Below the pieces are notes generated by a model, which was not told the origin of the DNA, ran no database searches, and worked only from the letters and a program-made list of their open reading frames with translations. From assembly GCA_947475525.1 (NCBI GenBank), contig CANJMI010000022.1, positions 1-64,000 of the forward strand: a stretch of DNA of 64,000 nt, read 5' to 3'. A program made the translations under genes and the position numbers. Shown piece after piece: positions 42,526 to 51,288 of the stretch. Each line of letters opens with the position of its first letter. Within the stretch, counting starts at the first letter, position 1. This DNA comes from Polyangiaceae bacterium (GTDB taxonomy: Bacteria; Myxococcota_A; Polyangia; Polyangiales; Polyangiaceae).

Positions 42526-44036
42526 TCCCCTCGCTTCTCGCTGAGACTTCTTCGCCGCGGACCGAGCGCGCGCGGGTCCTTGTCGTCGACGATGAATCGA
42601 TGATCCGCGAAATGCTCGCGGACTTTCTCGAGCTCGAGGGCTACAGCGTCACCACCGCGAGCGATGGCATGGCGGCGCTCGACGCGACGGGCGCGCGACC
42701 CTACGACCTCGTGCTGACCGACATGAAGATGCCGCGCCTCGGTGGCATTGCGCTCCTCGACCGCTTGCGTGAGCAAGCCCCGACGACGATGGTCGTGATG
42801 ATGACCGGCTTTGGCACGGTCGAGACCGCGATCGACGCGATGAAACGTGGCGCTCACGACTACGTGTTAAAGCCTTTCAAGCTCGACGAAGTCTCGCATG
42901 TCGTCGAGCGCGCGCTCGCGAAGCGCCGCGTGGAGGCGGAGAACATTCGGCTTCGACAATCGGTGTCGCTCTACAAGGTAAGCGAGGCGCTCAACCTCAG
43001 CCTCTCGCTCGACCAAGTACTGGATACCGTCGTGACGACGACGCTAAGCGAGCTCGGCGCGGACTTCGTGGCGGTCTGGTTCTGCGGTTCGGAGGGGGAC
43101 TTCTTCGAGCGGCATCGCGGTGTCGGGTCCGCGCCGGATGGCTCGGCGGCGCTCGAGGGTGTGGTCGATGCGAACACGCTCGGGGCAGCCCTCGCGGCAG
43201 GTCGTCCGGTCCTCGTTCACGGTGAGGAGAGTCGGCCTTACTTTACGCCTGCGATGCGTGATGCCGCCTCGTCGTTCGTCGCCGTGCCGCTGACGGTTAA
43301 AGGTAAAATGCTGGGTTTTATCGCAGCGGTGGCGAGCGCGCCTTCGACTCGTTTCGAAGAGGGGCAGCGCAAATTGCTGAGCATCATCGCGTCGCGCGCG
43401 GCGGCCTCGATCGAAAACGCACGCCTCTACGGTGATCTTCAGGCCACGTTTCAGCAGACGATCGAGGGCCTCGCCAGCGCCATTGACAAGATGGATCGCT
43501 ACACCGCCGGGCACTCGGTTCGCGTTGCCGAATACGCCATGTTGCTCGCTCGTCGTCTCGGGCTCACGGAGGCCGAGATCGCGCTCGCACGGCACAGCGC
43601 TTTGATGCACGACATCGGAAAAATCGGCTGCGCCCTCAACTTGAACAAGCCTGGCAAGCTCACCTCCGACGAGTACGAGGTCTTCAAGCAGCACCCTGCC
43701 CACGGTCGCGACATCCTCTCGCCGATCAAATTCTTAAACCCGCTCATCCCGGGTGTGCACCTGCACCACGAGCGTTTCGACGGGCGCGGCTATCCACTTG
43801 GGCTCGAAGGCCGCGGCATTCCGATCATCGCGCGGATCATCACCGTCGCGGACACCTACGACGCGATGACGAGCGATCGCAGCTACCGTCGCGCGTTGCC
43901 CCACGCTGTCGCGGTGGCCGAAGTCGAGCGCTGCAGCGGGACTCAATTCGACCCCGAGATCGCCGCGAGCTTCCTCGAAGGGCTTGACGCTTTCCGCGAC
44001 GAGTTGCTCGCGAACGGCGCACAGGTCCCTGCGTGA
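42522..44036 (+). CDS. HD-GYP response regulator (REC-GAF-HD-GYP), 504 aa
   Basis: The receiver domain (about 18-132) has the acidic pair DD23-24, phospho-acceptor Asp 67 in LTDMKMP and Lys in VLKPF. A GAF-like domain follows (about 150-310). The HD-GYP phosphodiesterase (about 315-495) has LMHDIGKIG, FKQHPAHG and HHERFDGRGYP with all metal ligands and the GYP triplet. It is expected to degrade cyclic di-GMP under control of an unlinked sensor kinase. The ATG overlaps the previous stop and its own stop overlaps lipB. Confidence 0.94.
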   Translation: MIPSLLAETSSPRTERARVLVVDDESMIREMLADFLELEGYSVTTASDGMAALDATGARPYDLVLTDMKMPRLGGIALLDRLREQAPTTMVVMMTGFGTVETAIDAMKRGAHDYVLKPFKLDEVSHVVERALAKRRVEAENIRLRQSVSLYKVSEALNLSLSLDQVLDTVVTTTLSELGADFVAVWFCGSEGDFFERHRGVGSAPDGSAALEGVVDANTLGAALAAGRPVLVHGEESRPYFTPAMRDAASSFVAVPLTVKGKMLGFIAAVASAPSTRFEEGQRKLLSIIASRAAASIENARLYGDLQATFQQTIEGLASAIDKMDRYTAGHSVRVAEYAMLLARRLGLTEAEIALARHSALMHDIGKIGCALNLNKPGKLTSDEYEVFKQHPAHGRDILSPIKFLNPLIPGVHLHHERFDGRGYPLGLEGRGIPIIARIITVADTYDAMTSDRSYRRALPHAVAVAEVERCSGTQFDPEIAASFLEGLDAFRDELLANGAQVPA

Positions 44037-44797
44037 CGAGGCGACACGCGCGCGCGCTGTGGCTCGGGCGCCGGCCGTACGAGCCGGTTCACGAGTTGCA
44101 GAAGTTCGTTCATGCGGCGCGTGGTGACGGACTCGGCCGGGATGTCGTGCTCCTCGTTGAACACGAGCCGGTAATCACGCTTGGCAGAGGCGCCGACACG
44201 CAGAACGTCTTGCTCGCAGCGGAGGCGTTGCGTGAGCGTGGCGTCGAGCTCGTGCACACCGGGCGCGGCGGTGACGTCACTTATCACGGCCCCGGGCAGC
44301 TCGTGGGTTACCCGATCTTCGACCTGCGACCGGACCGCTGCGACGTGCGTCGTTACGTGCGTCAGCTCGCCGAAGTGATGATTCTGCTCGCACGCGAGCA
44401 CGGGGTCGAGGCGGGAGTCGTCGACGGCATGATCGGCGTGTGGGCTGATGCGCTCGAGCCAAACGCGTGGGCCGGGCAGGCGTGGTCGCGTCGCCTCGAG
44501 AAGCTCGGGGCGATCGGCGTGAGGCTCTCTCGGTGGGTGACGATGCACGGCTTCGCGCTGAACGTAACGACGAGCCTCGACGCGTTCTCGATGATCGTGC
44601 CTTGCGGGATCCGTGACTACGGCGTCACGTCCGTGGCGGCGCTTACCGGCAACGAGCCTTCGCTGGCGTCGGTCGCGCTCGCTTCCCGGGCTTCCCTCGC
44701 CCGTGCGCTTGATTACGAGGTCTCCGCAGTCGAAGACGCGTCGATGGTCTCGCTGGAGGAGCTGCGCCAAGAACTCGTGCACTCGGCGCCCACGTGA
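44033..44797 (+). CDS. lipB: octanoyltransferase (lipoate biosynthesis)
   Basis: Transfers octanoyl from acyl carrier protein to the lipoyl domains of dehydrogenase complexes. Motifs are VLLVEHEPVITLGRG, TGRGGDVTYHGPGQLVGYPI, EKLGAIGVRLSRWVTMHGFALNV (active-site Lys and His) and the catalytic Cys in IVPCGIRDYGVTS. The GTG start overlaps the HD-GYP stop. There is an insert, EPNAWAGQAWSRR, before the active-site Lys that is slightly longer than usual. lipA is not in the window. Confidence 0.95.
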   Translation: MTRRHARALWLGRRPYEPVHELQKFVHAARGDGLGRDVVLLVEHEPVITLGRGADTQNVLLAAEALRERGVELVHTGRGGDVTYHGPGQLVGYPIFDLRPDRCDVRRYVRQLAEVMILLAREHGVEAGVVDGMIGVWADALEPNAWAGQAWSRRLEKLGAIGVRLSRWVTMHGFALNVTTSLDAFSMIVPCGIRDYGVTSVAALTGNEPSLASVALASRASLARALDYEVSAVEDASMVSLEELRQELVHSAPT

Positions 44798-44841
44798 CGC
44801 AGGCGTCTCGTCGACCTCCGCGCTGTGCTAAAGCTGTGCGC

Positions 44842-46860
44842 ATGCGTGGCGTGACGGCATTCGTCCTCGCGGGTGTGTGCCTTTATTCGGGCGCCGCGCG
44901 GGCCGGTGAGTTCGACCCATTGGGCGGCTTTTCGTTCGCCGCGGGCGCGGCAGTGACGCTCGATTTCGAGTCGTCGCAATTGCCTCCGCCGGCCGAACCG
45001 CTAGCGAGCGAACCCAAGCGAAAAGCCGCCGCCGACGCGCTCTCTGGTGGGTGGGTCCTCGAGCTCGGTCCCTACGAGGAGGCGGCGTTCGGTGTCGCGC
45101 TTCCGGCGGTCTTGGCGAGCTACCGGGTGAGCGTGTGGATCCGTGGCGGCGAGGCCGTAGGTTCGATCGCGACCACGTACGATGGGGCGCGGCGCGATGA
45201 AGTGGCGACACTCTTTCCAACCGGGCGAATGACCAGCGACGGATGGCTCGAGCTCGCAAACGAGCACGTCGTCATCGATGGCGCGCGCGGGGTCGCGCAC
45301 GTTTCGGTTTTCGCGGCGGATGCTTGCGAGGTCGACGCGTTCGAGCTCGTCGTTGATGGAACCGCAACGACCGCGCCGGGGAGGGCGTGCAGCGGGCTCG
45401 CCGAGTCGGCCGTGTGCGGCGTCGGTGAAGTCTGCACCTGGGGCGCGTGCCGCCGAGTGAGCGGGTGGGTTCCGCCGATTCCGAGCGACCGCGAAAAAGT
45501 GACCGATTATCTGGGCAATCGCATCAAGTTCTTCTTCGGGCCCTACCAGAACCGCACGGTTGATCTGCCCGCGGCCGAGGTGGCGATCGAAGCGATGCGC
45601 AACGCGCACGATCCATGGTCCTACTGGAACGGGTTCTTGCTTGCGCTGCGACGTCTCCACGACAGCCACACGAGCTCGGGTTGGTCGCCGGCCGACTATG
45701 CGGTGCGGAACCCGAATCCGATCGACGTGTGCTTCGTCGAGGGCGACGCCGATTGGTCGCAGAATTCGGCGCCGAGCGTCGAAGGCTACCGTGACGTGCT
45801 TGTGTCCCACGCCGGGGCGATGCGAACTCTTGGCCTGCGTGCGGGCGACAGGCTCGTTCGCGTGGATGGCCGCCACCCGATCGACTGGGCGCGCTCGCTT
45901 ATCGAGGTAAGCTGGTCCCTTCTGCCGGCGTCGAACCACTCGACGTTTGCGTCGCTCGCGGCGTCGCTTCGTAGCCTCGTCTCGCGCTACGCTCACACGA
46001 TCGAGGTGGTGCGCTGCGACGCGAGCGGCTGCGGCAGCATCGAGAGCATCGACATTACGGCTGCCGCCATGCTTGCTCCGCAAGAGGACTACCAGACCGG
46101 TTTATGCGACAGCCGTCCGTCGCGCCACGTGCCCGGCGCGCCGGTGGACCATCACGGTGAAGACGACGTGTTCGCCGGTTTCCTCGAAGGCCTCCCGACT
46201 GAGGAGCGGCTCTTCGGTGTCGAGTGGGACTCCCTCTACACGACGACGGGGCAAGACGGCATTGGGCCCGCCCTGACGGAGGCGGTTGCGCGCATCACGA
46301 ACGAAGGCGCAACCGGCGTCCTCCTCGACCATCGTCGCGGCACGGGGGGGACACTCGCGGGGCCGCAAATCATTTGGGATTATGCTGTCGAGCGGCATCC
46401 GCTGACGTTTTTCCAGACGCGCGTACGGGCCGAGGATGAGCAGCCGAGCCTCGCTTCGGGCAAGGCACTTTTCTCCGCGGCGCTCGCCAAGTTCGAGGTC
46501 GACGAAGCCGGCAAGAACGGCGCGGCTCCGGTGCCCACGGCGTTGCTGATCACGGACGACGTGTCGGCGAGCGACTGGCTTCCTCTCGGTATGAAAGGCG
46601 CGCCGAAGGTTCGCATCTTCGGTCCTTATGAAACGAGCGGCGCGTTCTCCACGAGGCTCACTTTCGGTTACTGGCTCGGCTTGAACTACACGCTCGCGTC
46701 AGGAGACAGCTTCGTCGCCGACGGTCGCACGCTGAACGGGTTCGGTGTCCCACCCGATCAGGTTGTCATGCCGAAGCAGTCGGATCTCGCACAAGGCAAA
46801 GACACCGTCTACGAGGCCGCGCTCGCGTGGCTTCGCTCGCAAAAGGGGGACTCGCCTTGA
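44842..46860 (+). CDS. secreted S41-peptidase-like protein, copy 1, 672 aa
   Basis: The Sec signal peptide MRGVTAFVLAGVCLYSGAARA is followed by GEFD. An N-terminal beta-sandwich-like domain (about 25-180) looks like a carbohydrate-binding jelly roll (FPTGRMTSDGWLELANEHV). A short Cys-rich linker and a PDZ-like segment (LGLRAGDRLVRVDGRHPIDW) follow. The C-terminal S41 fold has TGVLLDHRRGTGGTL, ITDDVSASDWLPLGMKGAPK (Ser 575) and the family ending GFGVPPDQVV...AQGKDTVYEAALAWL. The Lys expected in classical C-terminal processing proteases is not evident. It is paralogous to the gene at 47669 and coupled to the next gene by a TTGA overlap. Confidence 0.8.
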   Translation: MRGVTAFVLAGVCLYSGAARAGEFDPLGGFSFAAGAAVTLDFESSQLPPPAEPLASEPKRKAAADALSGGWVLELGPYEEAAFGVALPAVLASYRVSVWIRGGEAVGSIATTYDGARRDEVATLFPTGRMTSDGWLELANEHVVIDGARGVAHVSVFAADACEVDAFELVVDGTATTAPGRACSGLAESAVCGVGEVCTWGACRRVSGWVPPIPSDREKVTDYLGNRIKFFFGPYQNRTVDLPAAEVAIEAMRNAHDPWSYWNGFLLALRRLHDSHTSSGWSPADYAVRNPNPIDVCFVEGDADWSQNSAPSVEGYRDVLVSHAGAMRTLGLRAGDRLVRVDGRHPIDWARSLIEVSWSLLPASNHSTFASLAASLRSLVSRYAHTIEVVRCDASGCGSIESIDITAAAMLAPQEDYQTGLCDSRPSRHVPGAPVDHHGEDDVFAGFLEGLPTEERLFGVEWDSLYTTTGQDGIGPALTEAVARITNEGATGVLLDHRRGTGGTLAGPQIIWDYAVERHPLTFFQTRVRAEDEQPSLASGKALFSAALAKFEVDEAGKNGAAPVPTALLITDDVSASDWLPLGMKGAPKVRIFGPYETSGAFSTRLTFGYWLGLNYTLASGDSFVADGRTLNGFGVPPDQVVMPKQSDLAQGKDTVYEAALAWLRSQKGDSP

Positions 46861-47672
46861 GCCATTTGGGCTGGCTTCGCGTGGCGGTTCTTGCTGGGCT
46901 CTCGGCGGCATTGGCCGGGAGCGCGTGCGCGACCGAGGTCGTGTCGAGAGCGCCTTTCGGCGAAGGTGGCGCGAGCTCAGGCACAGCTTCGGGTGGCCAT
47001 GGCGGCGGTGGTGGGGGCACGCCTCCGCGCCGTACCGTCGTCACTCGGAGTCCGTTCGGAAATGTCGCCGCGAGCGATAATTTGCTCTGGGACGGTGATT
47101 TCGAGTGGCTGTCTTCGTTCTCGGATCAATACGGTTGGCTCGTCGGCGCGAACCCCAATTCGCTCGGTTACGAACTGCCGAAGCAAGCCTTCGGTGCGTC
47201 CTGCAAGAGCGGCGTGAAGTGCATCGAACTCAAGAAGGGGGCGATCGCCGTGGGGATCGGCGTGGCGTCGGCGGGGCACGCGCTTGAAGCGAGCGTGCAC
47301 GCGATGGTCGAGGGTAACTGCGCGGCCGTGGAGGTCGCCCTTGTCAGTTTTGGAGACGGGGACCTCGACGTGGCGCTCGAGTCTTCGGGCCGCGTCGATG
47401 GCTGGTGTCGCTTCGACGGCGCTGTTGCCGAACGGAAGCACGCCGTGGCGCTGTACGTTCGCAACGGCACTGGCGCCACGATTCGCGTCGACGACGCCGT
47501 GATCCACCGCGCTCCGCAATCCGGTGCTTCGGCTGCAGCAGCGACGCCGTCACCGAGAGAGTTCTCGGAGCTGAAGCGCGAGCTGCGGCGCCGGGCTAGA
47601 CCCGCTCCACGGCCACGGGGCGAACGCGAAGAAGTGTGGATGCGCGAGCTTCAACGTCGGAGGGCCAATTGA
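46857..47672 (+). CDS. lipoprotein with sandwich domain, copy 1 of the cassette, 271 aa
   Basis: The TTG start at 46857 overlaps the previous stop (TTGA) and follows GGGGGA. The signal is MSHLGWLRVAVLAGLSAALA, then the lipobox Cys in GSAC. A Gly/Ser linker leads to a conserved core, RSPFGNVAASDNLLWDGDFEW, which resembles the start of carbohydrate-binding-like sandwich domains. It is shared with the lipoprotein at 49732. The C-terminal 40 residues are strongly basic (ELRRRARPAPRPRGEREEV). The function is unknown. It is likely an outer-membrane-anchored partner of the secreted S41-like protein. Confidence 0.75.
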   Translation: MSHLGWLRVAVLAGLSAALAGSACATEVVSRAPFGEGGASSGTASGGHGGGGGGTPPRRTVVTRSPFGNVAASDNLLWDGDFEWLSSFSDQYGWLVGANPNSLGYELPKQAFGASCKSGVKCIELKKGAIAVGIGVASAGHALEASVHAMVEGNCAAVEVALVSFGDGDLDVALESSGRVDGWCRFDGAVAERKHAVALYVRNGTGATIRVDDAVIHRAPQSGASAAAATPSPREFSELKRELRRRARPAPRPRGEREEVWMRELQRRRAN

Positions 47673-49735
47673 CCGTGCGGTTCGCAGCCTTGACCGTGTT
47701 TGCGCTGACGCTCGGTGCCGCCGCGCCTGCAATCGCGGGAGAGTTCGACGCGCGTGGTGTCTACCACCCGAGTCCAAACGCGGTCGCTTCGATCGAGTTT
47801 GGTGCGGATTTTGACGTCGTGGCTGACTATTTTACGCCAGCGCAAGCCCCCGCCGAATGCAAGCCGGGCTCGACGGTCGTAACCCCCGCGGACCCGTTTT
47901 CCGGCAGCGAAGTTCTCCACGTTGCCTTGAAAGGCTTCGGCTGCGCGGACCGCTTCATCGTGTACGGGTTGCCCGCCACGAAGGCCGCCTACCGCGCCAC
48001 GCTGTGGATGCGTCACGGCGGGATCGATGCGCAGCTGACCGCGACCCATCGGCCCGAGTCCGCCAAGCCGACAAGCTACGCGAAGCTCTCGGCCACTGGG
48101 CGCACGACGAGCGACGGTTGGGTCGAGCTTGCGTCGAATGACTTTTCAATCGATGGCGAGGCCCTGTCGAGCCTCTACTTGAAGCTCGCCGACTTCGACG
48201 CGCGCGGCACCGAGGTCGACGCGTTCGAGCTCGTTCAGTCGGGCGATTACATCGAGCCCGCGGTCTGCAAAGGCTCGGCGGATCCGGTATGCGGCACCGA
48301 GGCCGTGTGCCAATTCGGACGTTGCGAGGCTGGCGGGCTTCACGTGCCGCCGCTGCCCGACGCGGCCGTTCGCGATGAGGTCGTCGATCGAATGGCCGGC
48401 CTGCTGACGATCTTTTTCGGTGGCCGCAAGACGCGCCTCGCGGATATGCCCCGCGCCCTCGAGCGCATCGAGACGCTCCGCAAAGCGCCGTCAGCCTGGA
48501 CGTTTTGGAATGGCTTCGCCACCGCGATCCGTGAACTCCACGATTGGCACACTCACGCGGACGGTGACATTCAGTCCGCTGGGTCGGGGCGCAGCTTCAA
48601 TGCCTGCTTCATCGGGGGCGTAGGGGATACGTCCTCGGCGAGCTGGCCACGCCACCCGCTCTACGAGGACGTTCTCGTCTCTCACGTCGGAGAATCCAAG
48701 GTTGGTTTGCACGCCGGGGACCGGCTCCTCGCCGTCGACGGCAAGCATCCAATCGAATGGGCACTCGGCCTACGTGGAGTCGATTGGGGTTACTGGCAGG
48801 CGTGTGACGATCGCGTTTACGCTGAAGCCCTCGAGCGGCTCGGTGGTCTCATCCCCGAGTACGCCTCGACCATCACCGTTCTGACGTGCAGCTCCGCTAC
48901 CAAGACCTGCGAGCTTACGCCGAAGACCATCAGCGTCGCGACGATCGACGACGAAGGTTCCGGTTACGTCGCTTGCGACAACCGGCCAGTTTATTACCTC
49001 ACCGCGAACAATCCCGGTCCGCGTCACGACGTCGGTTACAAATTCTATGAGGGCCAGGTCGTGGGGACCACGCCGGATGAAAAAATCCGGGCGCTCATTT
49101 GGGACACGCTTTATGGCGGCGGTGATCCCCAAGGCTTCGTGAACACGAGCCTGAAGTCGCTCTACACCTCGTTCAAAAGCAACGCTCGCGGGGTGCTGCT
49201 CGATCATCGCGCCGGCAACGGTGGCACGCTGGACGCCGCCGAGACGGCCACGACGCTGATGTGTCCGCCTTCGACCGCGCTCGTGTTCCGGTCGCCTATC
49301 GACACGGCCGGCTTCAACGGTCCGGCGGACAACGCGGCGGGCCTGGCGCTCTTCGCTACCGCAAAGTCATCGAGCCCGTACCGAGTGGGTTCCGTCGACT
49401 ACGATCCGCTCTTGCCGGTCGCGCTCCTCTTGCATCGAGATGGCTCAGCGAGTGACTTCTTCCCGTTCGGCGTGAAGGGCGCGCCGAAGGTCCGCATCTT
49501 CGGGCCCGGTCCTACCGCTGGAGCGTTTTCGACCTTTTTCACGTTCGATCCGCCCGGTCCAATATCCTTCCAGCTCGCCTCCGGTGACAGCATCAGCGCA
49601 GCAGGGGCGCCGCTTATTGGGCACGGGGTCGAGCCGGACGAGGTCGTGTTGCAGCGGCAGTCGGACCTCCTCGCGGGCAAGGATTCGCTCGTTGAAAGCG
49701 CGGTCGCGTGGTTGCGTGCGGAGTTGAAACCATGA
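47669..49735 (+). CDS. secreted S41-peptidase-like protein, copy 2, 688 aa
   Basis: TTG at 47669 overlaps the previous stop (TTGA) with GGAGGG upstream. The signal peptide ends GAAAPAIA before GEFD. The layout is the same as copy 1. It has an N-terminal sandwich domain, a linker with SADPVCGTEAVCQFGRCE, a PDZ-like GLHAGDRLLAVDGKHPIEW and S41-type RGVLLDHRAGNGGTL. Ser 593 lies in HRDGSASDFFPFGVKGAPKV, and the end is GHGVEPDEVVLQRQSDLLAGKD. The residues between the two copies have diverged widely, so the duplication is old. It is coupled to the next gene (ATGA). Confidence 0.8.
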   Translation: MTVRFAALTVFALTLGAAAPAIAGEFDARGVYHPSPNAVASIEFGADFDVVADYFTPAQAPAECKPGSTVVTPADPFSGSEVLHVALKGFGCADRFIVYGLPATKAAYRATLWMRHGGIDAQLTATHRPESAKPTSYAKLSATGRTTSDGWVELASNDFSIDGEALSSLYLKLADFDARGTEVDAFELVQSGDYIEPAVCKGSADPVCGTEAVCQFGRCEAGGLHVPPLPDAAVRDEVVDRMAGLLTIFFGGRKTRLADMPRALERIETLRKAPSAWTFWNGFATAIRELHDWHTHADGDIQSAGSGRSFNACFIGGVGDTSSASWPRHPLYEDVLVSHVGESKVGLHAGDRLLAVDGKHPIEWALGLRGVDWGYWQACDDRVYAEALERLGGLIPEYASTITVLTCSSATKTCELTPKTISVATIDDEGSGYVACDNRPVYYLTANNPGPRHDVGYKFYEGQVVGTTPDEKIRALIWDTLYGGGDPQGFVNTSLKSLYTSFKSNARGVLLDHRAGNGGTLDAAETATTLMCPPSTALVFRSPIDTAGFNGPADNAAGLALFATAKSSSPYRVGSVDYDPLLPVALLLHRDGSASDFFPFGVKGAPKVRIFGPGPTAGAFSTFFTFDPPGPISFQLASGDSISAAGAPLIGHGVEPDEVVLQRQSDLLAGKDSLVESAVAWLRAELKP

Positions 49736-50526
49736 GGCTCAGCTCGTGTTTGTTGCTCTCACAGGTCGCCCTTTCAGCGTGCCATGTCGATGAGGTGATC
49801 GAACCTGCTCCGAAGTCGGGCTCGTCCACCAGCGCGAGCTCGTCCTCGAGCGGCGGGTCGGGGGGTGGCGGCGCCGTCGTGCGCACGGTGTCGGTTCGGA
49901 GCCCATGGGGTGGGCCCGCGCAGAACCTGCTCGCTGACGGTGACTTCGAACTCTCGATTTCGTTCGACGGCCACGCTGGCCCTAATTCTTGGTACGCCTT
50001 CGACACGATGACCGACGGCTCGCGCTACCTGCGCGGCGAAACGGGCGGACTCTGCCGCACAGGTCTCCGCTGCGCCGTACTCGAAGCGAACATGGTGTTG
50101 TTTGGTCGTGGGACAGGCGGGCCTGATGGGGGCGGCGTGGATGCGTCCGCTTGGGCCAAGCCGCCGACGGGTAAGTCGTGCGATGTCGTCTCGGTGTCGC
50201 TCCTCGACTGCGATCAGACGGTATTCTCGGTCAAGCTCAAGCCCACTGCCGCGACGCCCGATGACTCCGGGTGGTGCTCGTACGCGGCCAGCATCGCGAA
50301 GGCCCCGACGAAGCGCTGCATGTACGTCGACTCGAATCTTGGTCCGGGCGAGGTCGCGCTCTTCGACTCAGCGGTGGTCGTCGCGAGTCCGAAGCCGCGG
50401 ATGGACGTTGCAAGCTCTCCGCTCTCTGGGGAGTCGGCCGCGCGGGCGAGCCGGCTCATGCGCCGCGTGCGCGATCTCACGCCGCTCGGTGGGCGCGCGC
50501 CGCTCGTGCCGCCTGCTGTCCCTTGA
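49732..50526 (+). CDS. lipoprotein with sandwich domain, copy 2 of the cassette, 264 aa
   Basis: ATG at 49732 overlaps the previous stop. The signal MRLSSCLLLSQVALSACHVDE has its lipobox at LSAC. A Ser/Gly linker precedes VRSPWGGPAQNLLADGDFELS, which matches the core of the first lipoprotein. Eight or more cysteines in the mature part suggest disulfides (CRTGLRCAVLE, GKSCDVVSVSLLDCD). It is anchored on the periplasmic or surface side of a membrane. The partner is probably the preceding S41-like protein. Confidence 0.75.
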   Translation: MRLSSCLLLSQVALSACHVDEVIEPAPKSGSSTSASSSSSGGSGGGGAVVRTVSVRSPWGGPAQNLLADGDFELSISFDGHAGPNSWYAFDTMTDGSRYLRGETGGLCRTGLRCAVLEANMVLFGRGTGGPDGGGVDASAWAKPPTGKSCDVVSVSLLDCDQTVFSVKLKPTAATPDDSGWCSYAASIAKAPTKRCMYVDSNLGPGEVALFDSAVVVASPKPRMDVASSPLSGESAARASRLMRRVRDLTPLGGRAPLVPPAVP

Positions 50527-50582
50527 GGTTGTGCGTGAATTTGTTTTTCGACGGCATCGCGCCCGTGCGACAAACGATCCCC

Positions 50583-51194
50583 ATGACGTTCCCCGCGCAA
50601 TCGATCGGCATTCTCGGCGTTGCCGGGCTTGCGACCGCCGCACTCCTCGCTTGCAAGTCGGCTCCGGCCGCGTACCCCGATGCCGCGAAGCTCGCTTCAT
50701 CGGAGCACAGTTGGTGCGGCGCGCTCGCGAAGTACGAGGCCCCGCAAGACCAATCCTGGCGCCACATCGCCGCGTGCAACGCCGCGATCCCCACCGGCTC
50801 GGCGCCGTTCGTTGCGCAGATGGCCGAGTGCTACCGCAAGCACCATGAAGATCAAGGCGATGACGCCATGGACCTCGGCGGCCTCGTCGCGCGCTGTGCC
50901 GACGTCGTCCTCGCTGCGGCCGAGCCCGTCGGCTTCGAGGTGGCTGCGCCCGTGCGTGCACGGTGCGCGCGGATGGAGCGCTGCGCCAAGGTTTCGCAGC
51001 CAACATGCCTCGCGGCTATTGAGCAACTCGACCCTATGCAGAAGGTCGGCCTGACGAGCGCCTACAACCTCGCGGCTCAGCACGCGATAGCCGAGTGTCT
51101 CGAGGACTCGGCCTGCTCCCCCGATGAAGATGCCGTGCAAGCGGCGTGTTACGCGGCGGCTCAAAAGCTGCGCGTTTGGCTGCCGCTCGACTGA
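50583..51194 (+). CDS. Cys-rich lipoprotein of unknown function, 203 aa
   Basis: MTFPAQSIGILGVAGLATAALLACKSAP is a lipoprotein signal with lipobox LLAC. The mature part has about ten cysteines in helix-like spacing (SWCGALAKY, AACNAAI, ARCARMERCAKV, SACSPDEDAVQAACY). This suggests a small disulfide-stabilised helical domain. No family is recognised. It lies 56 bases after the S41/lipoprotein cassette on the same strand, so it could be the last gene of that unit. Confidence 0.7.
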   Translation: MTFPAQSIGILGVAGLATAALLACKSAPAAYPDAAKLASSEHSWCGALAKYEAPQDQSWRHIAACNAAIPTGSAPFVAQMAECYRKHHEDQGDDAMDLGGLVARCADVVLAAAEPVGFEVAAPVRARCARMERCAKVSQPTCLAAIEQLDPMQKVGLTSAYNLAAQHAIAECLEDSACSPDEDAVQAACYAAAQKLRVWLPLD

Positions 51195-51288
51195 GTGGCG
51201 GGTTTTGGATCGGGCGACGAGGCCGGGCTTCGCTCCTCTGACAGATTCTCGCTTGCCCCAAGCGGCGCGAATCTCCAGAATCGCGCGC

